Shown: one piece after another, positions 40,969 through 49,985 of the stretch | Numbering within the stretch: the stretch's first letter is position 1 | Layout: each line of letters starts with the position of its first letter | From: Caryophanales bacterium UBA6259 | GTDB taxonomy: Bacteria > Bacillota > Bacilli > Tepidibacillales > Tepidibacillaceae | Direction of reading: 5' to 3' | Length of the DNA: 50,107 bases | Assembly: GCA_002441135.1 (NCBI GenBank) | Contig: DJVJ01000042.1 | Location: forward strand, 62,697 to 112,803 | Position numbers and translations under genes: made by a program | Notes under the pieces: generated by a model | Seen by the model: the letters and a program-made list of their open reading frames with translations, nothing else | Database searches by the model: none | Told to the model about the DNA's origin: nothing

Positions 40969-41961
40969 ATGAAAAGGATAATAAAAGGGATTTTAGTATT
41001 TATTGTAATCAGTAGTATGGTGCTTACAGGTTGCTCCAATCAATCCAGTTCATCTACAGAAGAGAAAAAGGTTGTTGTTGGAATCTCGCAAATTATTGAG
41101 CATCCTTCTTTAGATGCTTCTAGACAAGGATTTATTGATGCATTAAAGGATTTAGGGTATGAGGAAGGAAAACAAGTTGTTTTTGATTACCAGAATGCAC
41201 AAGGAAATAGAGACACATTAACAACAATTTCTCAAAAATTTGTAAATGATAAGGTAGATTTGATTTTTGCGATTGCAACTCCATCTGCATTATCGGCAGC
41301 ACAACAAACAGACACGATTCCAATATTGATTACAGCAGTTACTGATCCAGTTGTTGCAGGGATCGTGAACTCTATGGATAAACCAGGAACCAATGTTACT
41401 GGAACAACAGATATGAATCCAGTGAAAGAACAGCTAGAGCTAGTAACTAAAGTAAAGCCTGATGCAAAGAAGGTTGGAATTATCTATAACACAGGTGAGC
41501 CTAATTCAGAGGTTCAAGTAAAAATGGCACAAGAAGTAGCATCTGACTTAGGATTGACCATCGAATTAATGGGAATTACCAATAGTGCGGAGGTAAAACA
41601 AGCAGCGGATTCTTTAGCAGCAAAAGTGGATGCTTTTTATATACCTACAGATAATACAGTGGTTGCAAGTATAGATTCCGTATTAATGGTAGCAGAAAAT
41701 GCGAAATTACCAGTAATTGTTGGTGAAGGAGATTCTGTAAAACGTGGCGGATTAATCACTTACGGACTTGATTATTATAAGCTGGGATATCAGACAGGAG
41801 AAATGGCAGTTAAGGTACTAAAAGGAGAAGGAAACCCTGCTGAAATGGCCATTGAAAAGCAAAAAGAAATGAAGTTAATTGTTAATACATCTGCTGCAAA
41901 GAAAATGGGTGTGGAAATACCTAAGGATTTATTAGATAAGGCTGATGAAGTGATAGAGTAG
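40969..41961 (+). CDS. ABC transporter substrate-binding lipoprotein (TrpX-like)
   Basis: A 330-residue lipoprotein: signal peptide with lipobox SMVLTGCSNQ (Cys about residue 22), then a PF04392-type binding protein (VVVGISQIIEHPSLDASRQGFIDALKDLGY, DLIFAIATPSALSAAQQT, TNVTGTTDMNPVKEQLEL). The permease and ATPase follow, so it is a true transporter. Its family is used for tryptophan/aromatic or nucleobase import (TrpXYZ), but ligand assignment is open. It is of the same family as the sensor-linked protein at 29497. RBS is GGGGAGAG. Confidence 0.85.
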   Translation: MKRIIKGILVFIVISSMVLTGCSNQSSSSTEEKKVVVGISQIIEHPSLDASRQGFIDALKDLGYEEGKQVVFDYQNAQGNRDTLTTISQKFVNDKVDLIFAIATPSALSAAQQTDTIPILITAVTDPVVAGIVNSMDKPGTNVTGTTDMNPVKEQLELVTKVKPDAKKVGIIYNTGEPNSEVQVKMAQEVASDLGLTIELMGITNSAEVKQAADSLAAKVDAFYIPTDNTVVASIDSVLMVAENAKLPVIVGEGDSVKRGGLITYGLDYYKLGYQTGEMAVKVLKGEGNPAEMAIEKQKEMKLIVNTSAAKKMGVEIPKDLLDKADEVIE

Positions 41962-41997
41962 AGCATAAGGAGAGCATAGCAGCAAGGGGGAGGCATT

Positions 41998-42927
41998 ATG
42001 GGTATTGTTATTGGTTCTTTAGAGCAAGGTTTAATTTACGGATTTTTGGCTTTAGGGGTTTATTTAGCTTTTCGGATATTAAATTTTCCTGATTTAACGG
42101 TGGATGGTAGCTTCCCAATGGGAGCTGCTATTTCCGCTTTATTCATTACAAAAGGCTTAGATCCCTTTATTTCACTTGTTTTTGCAGGGATTGCTGGAGG
42201 CTTTGCTGGTTTATTAACAGGGCTACTTCATACAAAGGGGAAAATTAATGGACTATTAGCAGGAATACTTTCGATGACTGCTTTGTACTCCATCAATTTA
42301 AAAATAATGGGAACCTCAAATCTTTCTCTTTTTCGTCATGAAACTATTTTTACGCCATTAGCAAATTTATCCTCCTTTTCGTATACCATCTTTTTATTTT
42401 TACTTGTTTTTTTAGCCAAAAAGGTACTTGATTGGTTTTTAAGAACGGATTTAGGATTAGCTGTTCGAGCAACAGGGGATAATTCAGCAATGATTAGAAG
42501 CTTAGGTGTCAGCACTAATCAAACCATTATATTAGGATTAGTAATATCCAATGCTTTAGTGGGTTTAGCTGGAGGGATAATGGCCCAATATCAAGGCTAT
42601 GCAGATGTGCAAATGGGAATTGGAATGATTGTTGTAGGCTTAGCCTCTGTTATTATAGGAGAAGTTATTTTTGGTACGATATCAATTGAACGAGTAACCT
42701 TAGCAGTTATTGGTGGGGCAATCGTTTATCGTTTAGTGATTGCTATTGCATTATATTTACCGTTTATCAGTCCTACAGATATGAAATTAATAACAGCGAT
42801 GATTGTTATTATAGCGTTAACTATTCCTAAGTTTAGTCTGAGAAAAATAAAAAAAAATGAATCCACTCAAAAAAGCTTCTCAAACACGGTGATGCCTCAA
42901 ATTAAAGAAGTGAAAAGGGAGGGCTAA
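41998..42927 (+). CDS. ABC transporter permease (TrpY-like)
   Basis: A 309-residue permease with about 8-9 hydrophobic helices. It starts MGIVIGSLEQGLIYGFLALGVYLAFRILNFPDLTVDGSFPMGAA, a typical BPD_transp_2 family N terminus, and contains the conserved DLGLAVRATGDNSAMIRSLGVS motif that contacts the ATPase. Located between the binding protein and ATPase genes. RBS is AAGGGGGAGG. Confidence 0.88.
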   Translation: MGIVIGSLEQGLIYGFLALGVYLAFRILNFPDLTVDGSFPMGAAISALFITKGLDPFISLVFAGIAGGFAGLLTGLLHTKGKINGLLAGILSMTALYSINLKIMGTSNLSLFRHETIFTPLANLSSFSYTIFLFLLVFLAKKVLDWFLRTDLGLAVRATGDNSAMIRSLGVSTNQTIILGLVISNALVGLAGGIMAQYQGYADVQMGIGMIVVGLASVIIGEVIFGTISIERVTLAVIGGAIVYRLVIAIALYLPFISPTDMKLITAMIVIIALTIPKFSLRKIKKNESTQKSFSNTVMPQIKEVKREG

Positions 42928-42929
42928 AC

Positions 42930-43724
42930 ATGTTAAGAATTGAAGATATAAGTAAAACATTTAATCCAGATACTATTAATGAAAAGAAAGCAATTAGAGG
43001 AATAAATCTTCATTTATATAAAGGGGATTTTGTTACTGTGATAGGTAGTAATGGTGCAGGTAAATCTACATTAATGAACCTGATTGCAGGAGGGCACCCT
43101 GTTGATGCGGGAACCATCTCCATTGACGGGAATGATGTTACCAAATTATCGGAAAATGAGAGGGCAACATTTATTGGCCGTGTCTTTCAAGATCCAATGG
43201 CTGGCACTGCACCAACCATGTCTATCGAAGAAAATTTATCGATGGCCTATCAACGTGGAAAGAAAAGAGGTTTTCGACTGGCTTTAAATCGTCAATTAAG
43301 GGAATTCTTTCAATCTTCTTTAGAGGTTCTAGAATTGAATTTAGAAAATAGATTGCAATCGAAGGTTGGTTTATTATCTGGTGGAGAGAGGCAAGCATTA
43401 AGTTTACTTATGGCAACCTTTACAAATCCAAAGCTATTGCTGTTAGATGAACATACTGCAGCATTAGATCCCAAAAGGGCAGAGCTAATTACCAGACTTA
43501 CAGAAAAAATAGTGAAACAAAACCATCTTACGACATTAATGATTACTCATAATATGGATCAGGCATTGAGATTAGGAAATCGATTATTAATGATGCATCA
43601 AGGGGAGATTGTTTTAGAACTTAGCGAAATTGAAAAAGCAAAGATGAAATCAAGGGATTTGATAGAGGCATTTGCAAGACTTAAAGGAGAAGACTTTGTA
43701 GATGACCGAGTTGCTTTAGGTTAA
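42930..43724 (+). CDS. ABC transporter ATP-binding protein (TrpZ-like)
   Basis: A 264-residue ATPase with Walker A GSNGAGKST, signature LLSGGERQALSL, Walker B LLLLDEHTAALDP and H-loop THNMDQAL. It energises the upstream permease. The gap to the permease is 2 bases, so they are translationally coupled. A terminator follows at 43784. Confidence 0.92.
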   Translation: MLRIEDISKTFNPDTINEKKAIRGINLHLYKGDFVTVIGSNGAGKSTLMNLIAGGHPVDAGTISIDGNDVTKLSENERATFIGRVFQDPMAGTAPTMSIEENLSMAYQRGKKRGFRLALNRQLREFFQSSLEVLELNLENRLQSKVGLLSGGERQALSLLMATFTNPKLLLLDEHTAALDPKRAELITRLTEKIVKQNHLTTLMITHNMDQALRLGNRLLMMHQGEIVLELSEIEKAKMKSRDLIEAFARLKGEDFVDDRVALG

Positions 43725-43783
43725 GTAAAGGAAAGTATAAAGTTTTCTATTCGAAATAAGAGCAGCTAACTTTATTTTTAGAT

Positions 43784-43829
43784 AAGAATGCGGTGAGAAT
43801 CCTCCTCCTTCTCATTGCATTCTTTTTTA
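43784..43829 (+). terminator. Terminator of the TrpXYZ-like operon
   Basis: AAGAATGC (43784-43791) and GCATTCTT (43817-43824), with inner GAGAA/TTCTC pairs, then TTTTATTTTT. Confidence 0.8.
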
Positions 43830-43951
43830 TTTTTGTAATCATGGCTTCCTAGATTAATAATTAATTGAGAATAATGGAAATTTTATATAGAATGATACTA
43901 AATACTAAAAATACTAAATTACATAATCGAGAAAAAGTAGGAGATGATCTC

Positions 43952-44716
43952 ATGGAAATGTTTAACCTTGAAGGAAAAGTTGCAATTGTTACTGGCTCAG
44001 GTAAAGGGATTGGAAAAGGGATGGCTCTTGGACTAGCAGATGCTGGAGCAGACCTAGTAATAGTAGCAAGAACAGAAGAAGATATTCAGCAAACAGTGTT
44101 AGAAATAGAAGCTAAGGGAAGAAGGGCAATTGGAATATCTACCGATGTGAAGAAAAAGGAAGAAATAGAGGAGATGGTTGCAAAAGCCATTAATCATTTT
44201 GGGAAAGTAGATATTTTAGTGAATAACGCCGGAATGAACATTCGCACACCAGCTCTAGATGTGCCAGAAGAAGAATGGGAGACCATTATTCAAACAAACC
44301 TTAAATCAACCTTTTTTGCCAGTCAAGCAGTAGGTAGACATATGGTGGAACAAAATAGTGGATCGATTATTAATATTAGTTCTGTTGCAGGTCGTGTAGC
44401 ATTAAGAACTGGAGCAGTTTATGCTTCTACTAAAGCAGCAATGATTCAAATGACGAAAACATTAGCTTTAGAGTGGGGTAGTCATAATGTAAGGGTAAAT
44501 GCGATAGCGCCATGGTATTTTAGAACTCCTTTAACTGAGAAATTATTAGACAATGAAGCTTTTTATAATGAGGTTATTAGCAGAACACCATTAAGAAGAG
44601 TAGGACAAATTCCAGAATTAGTTGGACCAGCTGTTTTCCTTGCATCTGATGCATCAAGTTATATTACGGGTCATACGATTTTTGTTGATGGTGGAATGTC
44701 TATATACGGATTCTAA
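43952..44716 (+). CDS. Short-chain dehydrogenase/reductase (FabG/gluconate-dehydrogenase-like)
   Basis: A 254-residue classical SDR: TGSGKGIGKGMALGL, NNAGMNIRTPALDVPEEEW, catalytic Ser in NISSVAGRV, YASTKAAM (Tyr-x3-Lys), and terminal GHTIFVDGGMS. VARTEED after strand 2 leaves NAD(P) preference open. The frame opens earlier (43865), but TAGGAGATGAT precedes the ATG at 43952. It is closer to sugar-acid dehydrogenases such as gluconate 5-dehydrogenase than to FabG (the GMNIRTP feature), yet the substrate is not certain. Its 3' end is 37-40 bases from the MFS gene, so they may be co-transcribed. Confidence 0.85.
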   Translation: MEMFNLEGKVAIVTGSGKGIGKGMALGLADAGADLVIVARTEEDIQQTVLEIEAKGRRAIGISTDVKKKEEIEEMVAKAINHFGKVDILVNNAGMNIRTPALDVPEEEWETIIQTNLKSTFFASQAVGRHMVEQNSGSIINISSVAGRVALRTGAVYASTKAAMIQMTKTLALEWGSHNVRVNAIAPWYFRTPLTEKLLDNEAFYNEVISRTPLRRVGQIPELVGPAVFLASDASSYITGHTIFVDGGMSIYGF

Positions 44717-44753
44717 AAGGAATATATACATGAATTTGTAGTATAGGGGAAGG

Positions 44754-45998
44754 TTGTTGAACAGACATATGGGGACATACATTCGTGATTTAATGAACAT
44801 GTCTGTAGGAGTAAAAAGGTTTATCCTAACAGAATCACTACTTGGTATAGGGGTCGGTATTTTTTCATTAGTCTTTAATCTACACTTGTTAGAGATGGGC
44901 TTTAATGAAGCGGAAATAGGAGAAATTAATTCGATTGGAATTTTAGTAATGGGATTTTTTTCAATACCGATTGGACTTTTGGCAAATAAGCTTGGTCGAA
45001 AAAAGCTTTTAGTTGGTGGTCTGTTAATAATGGGGATTGGATATGCTGGAGTTGGATTTGGAGAAGCAGCATATTCGTTTTATCTAGCTCAGATTGTTAT
45101 TTCATTTGGAATTACTTTACTTATTAATTCTGAGATACAGTTGCTATTTAACTATAGCAGGTCAAAACGGGAAGAAACACAAGCATATAGTATGTTGTTT
45201 TCTGTATTTACATTTTTTACTGGTGTGGGAACTTTAATTGCAGGGTTTATTCCTAAATTGTTTGATCAAGGAACAAGTACATATCAAAGCTCATTAATTA
45301 TTTCTGCATTATTAATTATTATATCTGCTTCATCACGGGCAATTTTACTGCCGAGGGAAGAACTAGAGGATAAAACGATTAAAGTTAATTTTTCTTATAG
45401 AGATTTATTTAAACAATTTCAAAATAAATCCTTATGGATATTTTCCTTTTTTACATTTATAATTGGAGCTTCCTTCTCAATTCTTGTTCCTTTTTTTAAT
45501 ATTATTGTAAAGTTTCGAATGGATTGGGGAGATGAAAGGCTCTCTTTATTGTTGACTGTTAACGGATTCTTTTTATTTCTAGGGTCATTTATAATGCCAT
45601 ATGCTTTAGAAAAGTTAGGCATTCATAAACTATATCTTTATTCTTTTGTTTCAAATATTATTTTTTCAGGGATTTTGTTTATGGTGCTTCCGATACCACT
45701 GTTTATATTCACTTTTTTATTACGTAGTGGTACATTTACAATGCTAAATAATTTAATTGAAAGCCAAACAATGCAAGCGATAGACGAAGCAGATCGTAAT
45801 TTATATGCAGGATTAAAAACAGTATTGAGAAGTATTGGTTCGTCCATTTCTAGTTACATTGCAGGAATCATACTAGCAACTCAAAATTATTTCTTGCCGT
45901 TTTTAATAGCTGGAATCCTTCTCACATTTGGGCTAATCTATTATTTGGTCATGATTAAATCTATTTATGAAATAAAATTAAAGGATAATTTTCTATAA
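44754..45998 (+). CDS. MFS transporter
   Basis: A 414-residue polytopic protein with about 12 helices and the loop 2-3 motif GLLANKLGRKKLLVGG. The start is uncertain: tandem TTGs at 44754 and 44757 lie just after AGGGGAAGG, and ATG 44769 (MGTYIRDLM) is the next option. Substrate unknown. It follows the SDR closely and may export or import a related compound. A strong terminator follows. Confidence 0.8.
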   Translation: MLNRHMGTYIRDLMNMSVGVKRFILTESLLGIGVGIFSLVFNLHLLEMGFNEAEIGEINSIGILVMGFFSIPIGLLANKLGRKKLLVGGLLIMGIGYAGVGFGEAAYSFYLAQIVISFGITLLINSEIQLLFNYSRSKREETQAYSMLFSVFTFFTGVGTLIAGFIPKLFDQGTSTYQSSLIISALLIIISASSRAILLPREELEDKTIKVNFSYRDLFKQFQNKSLWIFSFFTFIIGASFSILVPFFNIIVKFRMDWGDERLSLLLTVNGFFLFLGSFIMPYALEKLGIHKLYLYSFVSNIIFSGILFMVLPIPLFIFTFLLRSGTFTMLNNLIESQTMQAIDEADRNLYAGLKTVLRSIGSSISSYIAGIILATQNYFLPFLIAGILLTFGLIYYLVMIKSIYEIKLKDNFL

Positions 45999-46007
45999 GG
46001 CTAATAG

Positions 46008-46051
46008 AAAAGGCATACAATCCATCTTGCATGGATTATATGCCTTTTTTT
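46008..46051 (+). terminator. Terminator after MFS gene
   Basis: AAAAGGCAT (46008-46016) pairs with ATGCCTTTT (46040-46048), with inner AATCCAT/ATGGATT, then TTTT. Confidence 0.85.
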
Positions 46052-46070
46052 GGTGGGAAAATATTGCTTT

Positions 46071-46250
46071 TTAATTATCTTTAGGACGATTCGATTTCTT
46101 ATAATAATAAGCTAATCCAATCCAAAGGATTCCTACAATAATCGTGATGGAAGCTCCAGCGATTCCGTGTGTTTGATAGAAAAAAATACTAGATAGTAAA
46201 GCAATAATGGCAACAAAAATGCTAGCAAATGAAGCGGCATCTGTATTCAA
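46071..46250 (-). CDS. Small membrane protein, 59 residues
   Basis: A minus-strand gene with GAGAGGGA before a TTG start at 46250. The product MNTDAASFASIFVAIIAL...RPKDN has two hydrophobic helices separated by YQTHGIAGAS and ends in a basic/acidic tail YYYKKSNRPKDN. Such hairpin membrane proteins are frequent in Bacillales but remain uncharacterised. Its weight as a gene rests on the ribosome site, helix layout and a sealed intergenic gap of about 385 bases. Confidence 0.6.
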   Translation of the reverse strand: MNTDAASFASIFVAIIALLSSIFFYQTHGIAGASITIIVGILWIGLAYYYKKSNRPKDN

Positions 46251-46383
46251 AATTAATCCCTCTCTTATCTATATTTATTTGATTAATATTGTATCATAGA
46301 TTTTGCGCAAAAGTTTGATTGAAGAAACCTTCTCTTTGAATTAATATGAAAGGATGGAAACTATCAGAGAGGTTTGAATAGAA

Positions 46384-47592
46384 ATGACACAAATAGAAAA
46401 CAGCTTAGAACAAAATTCGTTATCAAGAAGTAGTTTTTTAATATTAGTTATGGCAGTGACCATTGCTGGCTTTAGTCAGGGGATGCTTTTACCAGTATTA
46501 GCAACATTATTAGAAAGAGAAGGAGTTAGCTCAGCTTTTAACGGTTTAAGTGCTGCATCTTTATATTTAGGAATGCTAGTTATTTCTCCATTCTTAGAAA
46601 AACCGATTAGAAAGTGGGGCTATAAACCGATAATCCTATTTGGGATGGTCTTAGTAACAATAAGTGTTGGACTGTTTCCTTTTTGGATGAATTTCTATTT
46701 TTGGATTATTTTACGATTTGTGGTTGGTCTAGGAGACACAGCTCTTCATTATGCAACACAGCTTTGGATTACTTCTAATGTTACTGCAGAGAAAAGAGGA
46801 AGAAGTATCACATTATATGGCCTATCCTATGCAATTGGATTTGCAATTGGGCCATTAGGTCTGATGCTTCTAAAGATAAATGATTGGTTTCCCTTTATCA
46901 TCACAGTAATTTTATTTTTATTGGCTTTTTTTCCAATTAGTAGTCTAACTAATATTACCCCAAAGGAAATGGAAGCGCAGAATCAACATAATCGTTATAT
47001 TAGTGTCTTTGCTGTGGCTGGAATTGCAATGATGCCATTCTTCATATTTGGTTTCTTAGAATCTAGTTTAAATTCGATTGTACCTTTATATGGTTATCGT
47101 ACTGGATTAAGTTTTTCCACTATTTCATTGCTACTATTCTCGTTTGTTATTGGAAGCTTAGTACTACAATTACCACTTGGTATACTAAGTGATCATATTG
47201 GAAGAAAACTTGTCTTAACGATTACTACATGGATAGGTGGTATATTATTTCTATTAATTCCAACGATTACACATGAAATTGGATTATATATTATATTTGC
47301 AATGGCTGGTGGGTTTGTGGGATCATTGTATTCCTTGGGCTTAGCTAATATTGCTGACATACTTCAACCGTCATTACTACCTACCGCGAATATGATTGCT
47401 ACAATTCTTTTTGGAATTGGCAGTATGATAGGGCCATATTCAGGAGGTCTTGTAATGGATTTAGGTCAGCCAAGCAATTTGTTTTATTTAATCGGGGTAA
47501 TTGTTTTATTGTTTGCTTTATTGTCTCTCATTCAGCTTGTCCATATAAGAGAATTTAACAAGAGAGCCCAAGCTAATTTCATTAAAAAATAA
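46384..47592 (+). CDS. MFS transporter (drug-efflux-like)
   Basis: A 402-residue membrane protein with about 12 helices and MFS motif A in the form KPIRKWGYKPII after helix 2, and again ILSDHIGRKLVLT after helix 8. Similarity is to the MFS_1 efflux branch (Bcr/TetA-like), which is inference. The ATG at 46384 follows an AGAGGT ribosome site. It converges with the subtilase gene and shares a terminator. Confidence 0.8.
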   Translation: MTQIENSLEQNSLSRSSFLILVMAVTIAGFSQGMLLPVLATLLEREGVSSAFNGLSAASLYLGMLVISPFLEKPIRKWGYKPIILFGMVLVTISVGLFPFWMNFYFWIILRFVVGLGDTALHYATQLWITSNVTAEKRGRSITLYGLSYAIGFAIGPLGLMLLKINDWFPFIITVILFLLAFFPISSLTNITPKEMEAQNQHNRYISVFAVAGIAMMPFFIFGFLESSLNSIVPLYGYRTGLSFSTISLLLFSFVIGSLVLQLPLGILSDHIGRKLVLTITTWIGGILFLLIPTITHEIGLYIIFAMAGGFVGSLYSLGLANIADILQPSLLPTANMIATILFGIGSMIGPYSGGLVMDLGQPSNLFYLIGVIVLLFALLSLIQLVHIREFNKRAQANFIKK

Positions 47593-47609
47593 CCATTAAT
47601 AGATAAATA

Positions 47610-47633
47610 GATGAGCCAGAAATCTGGCTCATC
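47610..47633. terminator. Bidirectional terminator between MFS and subtilase genes
   Basis: GATGAGCCAGA (47610-47620) and TCTGGCTCATC (47623-47633) form an 11-bp perfect stem. T runs are weak on both sides, so strength is uncertain. It overlaps the end of the subtilase gene. Confidence 0.55.
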
Positions 47634-48762
47634 TGTAACTATTTCTCAATACAGAAGCGTTAACAACACCAAATCCTTGAGAATAAAAGGATGCATCCTC
47701 TAACGGGATGGCAGTCTGCTTCATAAATGTAATAAGATCCCTAGTACTTAAATTAGGAAATTTACTTAGCATTAAGGCTGAAACGCCAGTAACATGGGCA
47801 ACAGCCATGGAAGTACCACTTAGTTCGCGATAAGAATTATTCATCCAAGTAGAGATGATTTTCTCACCTGGAGCTGCCAAATCTACCGCCCCACCAATTG
47901 TACTAAATTTAGATATTTTATTTTCTTCATTAATAGAGCTTACAGCAATGGTTTCTCCGAACTGGGCTGGATATTCTAATCTTCCTCTTGTACCTTTATT
48001 GCCTGAAGCGGCAACCATAATTATTCCAGCTTCTTGTGCTCTTTTTATGGCTTCTCTAAAGGTTGGACTAGGCTCATTAAATCCAAAGCTCATATTAATG
48101 ATGTCCATATTATGATCAATACACCAATCAATCCCCTTAATAATATCAGAGAGTTTTGCGGTACCGTCCTTATTAAATGCTTTAACAGCATGAAGACTTA
48201 CTTGTGGTGCCACTCCAACAACTCCGATGGTATTATTAACAGCGCCTATAGTTCCTGCAATATGAGTTCCATGACCATTGTGATCATATGGAGGTAAAAT
48301 AGGAGATAGTATATTTACACCACCCCTAATGTTCTTTTCCAAATCAGGATGGTCGAATGAAATTCCTGTATCAATAACAGCAACCCTTACTCCCTTTCCT
48401 TGAGCATTGCTCCATACCTTGTCAGCCCCTACTCGCTTAATCCCCCAAGGAATCACTTGTGGTTTAGGCAAAATTTTACCCATTACAGGAATATGGATTT
48501 TCACTTCAATATCTTCTTCAATCTGATAAATATCAGGATGGTACAAATATTCATTCGTATAGGATTTAGGGAAAAGCCCAACAAAGGCATTTAATTTCTT
48601 TAGATATTTTAAATTTTTTGTTGGACAAAAGCTTAACCTTCGATAATAAGGAAATGGTTCAACATTAGATTTCATGAAAATAATTTTTCGAACATATTGT
48701 TCCTCTCGTTTATTTCCCCTAGAAAAGGGAAATGGCGATGGATTCCAGAAATGAGGAGACAT
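47629..48762 (-). CDS. Subtilisin-like serine protease (S8), no signal peptide
   Basis: A 377-residue subtilase with the full catalytic set, D131 (AVIDTGISFDH), H164 (DHNGHGTHIAGT), oxyanion N255 (VAASGN) and S318 (LSGTSMAVAHVTG). The first 100 or so residues are an unusual extension (SPHFWNPSPFPFSRGNK, then KYLKKLNAFVGLFPK and IPVMGKILPKPQVIPWG) that resembles an I9-like propeptide, but there is no Sec signal. It may act inside the cell or in the developing spore. Two ATGs are six bases apart; the second (48762) has proper spacing behind GGAGGGG. It is 12 bases after the upstream gene, in one operon. Confidence 0.88.
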   Translation of the reverse strand: MSPHFWNPSPFPFSRGNKREEQYVRKIIFMKSNVEPFPYYRRLSFCPTKNLKYLKKLNAFVGLFPKSYTNEYLYHPDIYQIEEDIEVKIHIPVMGKILPKPQVIPWGIKRVGADKVWSNAQGKGVRVAVIDTGISFDHPDLEKNIRGGVNILSPILPPYDHNGHGTHIAGTIGAVNNTIGVVGVAPQVSLHAVKAFNKDGTAKLSDIIKGIDWCIDHNMDIINMSFGFNEPSPTFREAIKRAQEAGIIMVAASGNKGTRGRLEYPAQFGETIAVSSINEENKISKFSTIGGAVDLAAPGEKIISTWMNNSYRELSGTSMAVAHVTGVSALMLSKFPNLSTRDLITFMKQTAIPLEDASFYSQGFGVVNASVLRNSYR

Positions 48763-48774
48763 TGACATCCCCTC

Positions 48775-49113
48775 CTATTTTTTTTTCTTTTTTGCAGTTT
48801 GTGAAATTGCGTGATTTAATTTCCTTGCTTGTAAATCACTTATTAATTTTTCATCCTTTAAAAATTCTAATGCTGCACCAACACTGCCGGTTTCTTGAAT
48901 TTGCTTTGCTAAACGCTGTAATTGGTCTGTGCTTGCAGGAGCATTTGTAATTCGTTGGACATACTCTACAAGTCCCTCAGTACCTCTTGTATCTTTCACT
49001 TTTTTCGCTTCATTTAAGAATTGAGTAAGATAGTCCTCTGTCATAATTTCTTGACCCATTACCGTATTAATTAAATCAACAAAATCTTTTTTTGTAGGTT
49101 TTTGGTTAGCCAC
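48775..49113 (-). CDS. Hypothetical protein co-transcribed with the subtilase
   Basis: A 112-residue, soluble, helical protein (TKKDFVDLINTVMGQEIMTEDYLTQFLNEAKKVKDTRG, then TDQLQRLAKQIQETGSVGAALEFLKDEKLI) ending in five Lys. I do not recognise a family. It starts at GTG 49113 behind AAAGGAGGA and precedes the subtilase in an operon, so it may be a partner, inhibitor or substrate (inference). A divergent unknown gene begins 210 bases away. Confidence 0.65.
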   Translation of the reverse strand: MANQKPTKKDFVDLINTVMGQEIMTEDYLTQFLNEAKKVKDTRGTEGLVEYVQRITNAPASTDQLQRLAKQIQETGSVGAALEFLKDEKLISDLQARKLNHAISQTAKKKKK

Positions 49114-49323
49114 GAAATCATTCCTCCTTTACATTATAGCTTACTAGAGAGAAGCTAAATTGGTGTTGGGATACATGCCTAGAAATAGGTGAAATCATAA
49201 AAATGGGCTTTTTTAATTGACCATTTTATTTTGTTTTCAAATAAATGGGCGAAACGTAGGGCCTAGTGGGTCATAGCATATAGAGAGAAAAATGATGGGC
49301 TTTCATTCAGAGGAGGGATTTAA

Positions 49324-49905
49324 GTGAGTTCCCATAAAAAAAGTTCAAAGCATAAATCAACCCGCGTATCTGATTATAAAAGAACTCCCAGAACAATGAG
49401 ATTAGAGGAAAATCAACAAAGTCAATTTCCAGCATTAATTCCAGAGTCCTTTAATCTTAGTGCTTTAAAAAATATTGATTTAGTAGGTAAAATCGATGAA
49501 ATGAGAAGTCTCACCAAAGAATTGTCAATTATGGCTAGACAATTAGAGCAATGGATGAGTGTAGCTCATACTATTGGCATGGCGTTTAAAGATAATGGGA
49601 TTCTCAGAGATGTAGTCAAGGCAGTAGCTAATGTAGGTTCTGCGCCAGCAGCAGGTGCAACAGGAGGAACATCTACTGGTAGTAAAGCAAAGCAAGGGAA
49701 TAAACCAAAAGAGTCAAGAAGACCAGTTCCACCCCCATTCCCATTTCCGTTCTTCCAAAACAGTAACAATGAATTCGAGGATGATGGTGAAGTAGAAGAA
49801 AGTAGAGGGAATAGGCCTTCAAATGAACCAATAAATTTTATGGAGATTTTAACCAATCCAGCATTTCAAGAAATTGTTTCTAAACTATTTTTACAAAAAA
49901 AATAA
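49324..49905 (+). CDS. Hypothetical proline-rich, spore-coat-like protein
   Basis: A 193-residue, hydrophilic protein that starts at GTG 49324 behind GAGGAGGGA. The N terminus is basic (SSHKKSSKHKSTRVSDYKRTPRTMR), a middle helix (KIDEMRSLTKELSIMARQLEQWM) could form a coiled coil, then Ala/Gly/Thr-rich and PVPPPFPFPFFQN segments, and a short conserved-looking C terminus (INFMEILTNPAFQEIVSKLFLQ). I do not recognise a family. Such low-complexity, Lys-rich tails occur in spore-coat and inner-coat proteins, but that is only a suggestion. It is divergent from the subtilase operon, possibly sharing its control region. Confidence 0.6.
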   Translation: MSSHKKSSKHKSTRVSDYKRTPRTMRLEENQQSQFPALIPESFNLSALKNIDLVGKIDEMRSLTKELSIMARQLEQWMSVAHTIGMAFKDNGILRDVVKAVANVGSAPAAGATGGTSTGSKAKQGNKPKESRRPVPPPFPFPFFQNSNNEFEDDGEVEESRGNRPSNEPINFMEILTNPAFQEIVSKLFLQKK

Positions 49906-49929
49906 CATTAGCTAAGGATAGCCAAAAAA

Positions 49930-49985
49930 GAAAGCCGTAAAGAACGGCTTTCAGGCTGTCGAGAAAGTCTCGGCAGCTTATTTTT
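49930..49985 (+). terminator. Terminator / inverted repeat near IS boundary
   Basis: GAAAGCCGT (49930-49938) and ACGGCTTTC (49944-49952) form one perfect stem. A second hairpin GCTGTCGAGA/TCTCGGCAGC (49955-49964, 49968-49977) follows, then TTATTTTTA. The second may be the left end of the insertion sequence. Confidence 0.6.
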
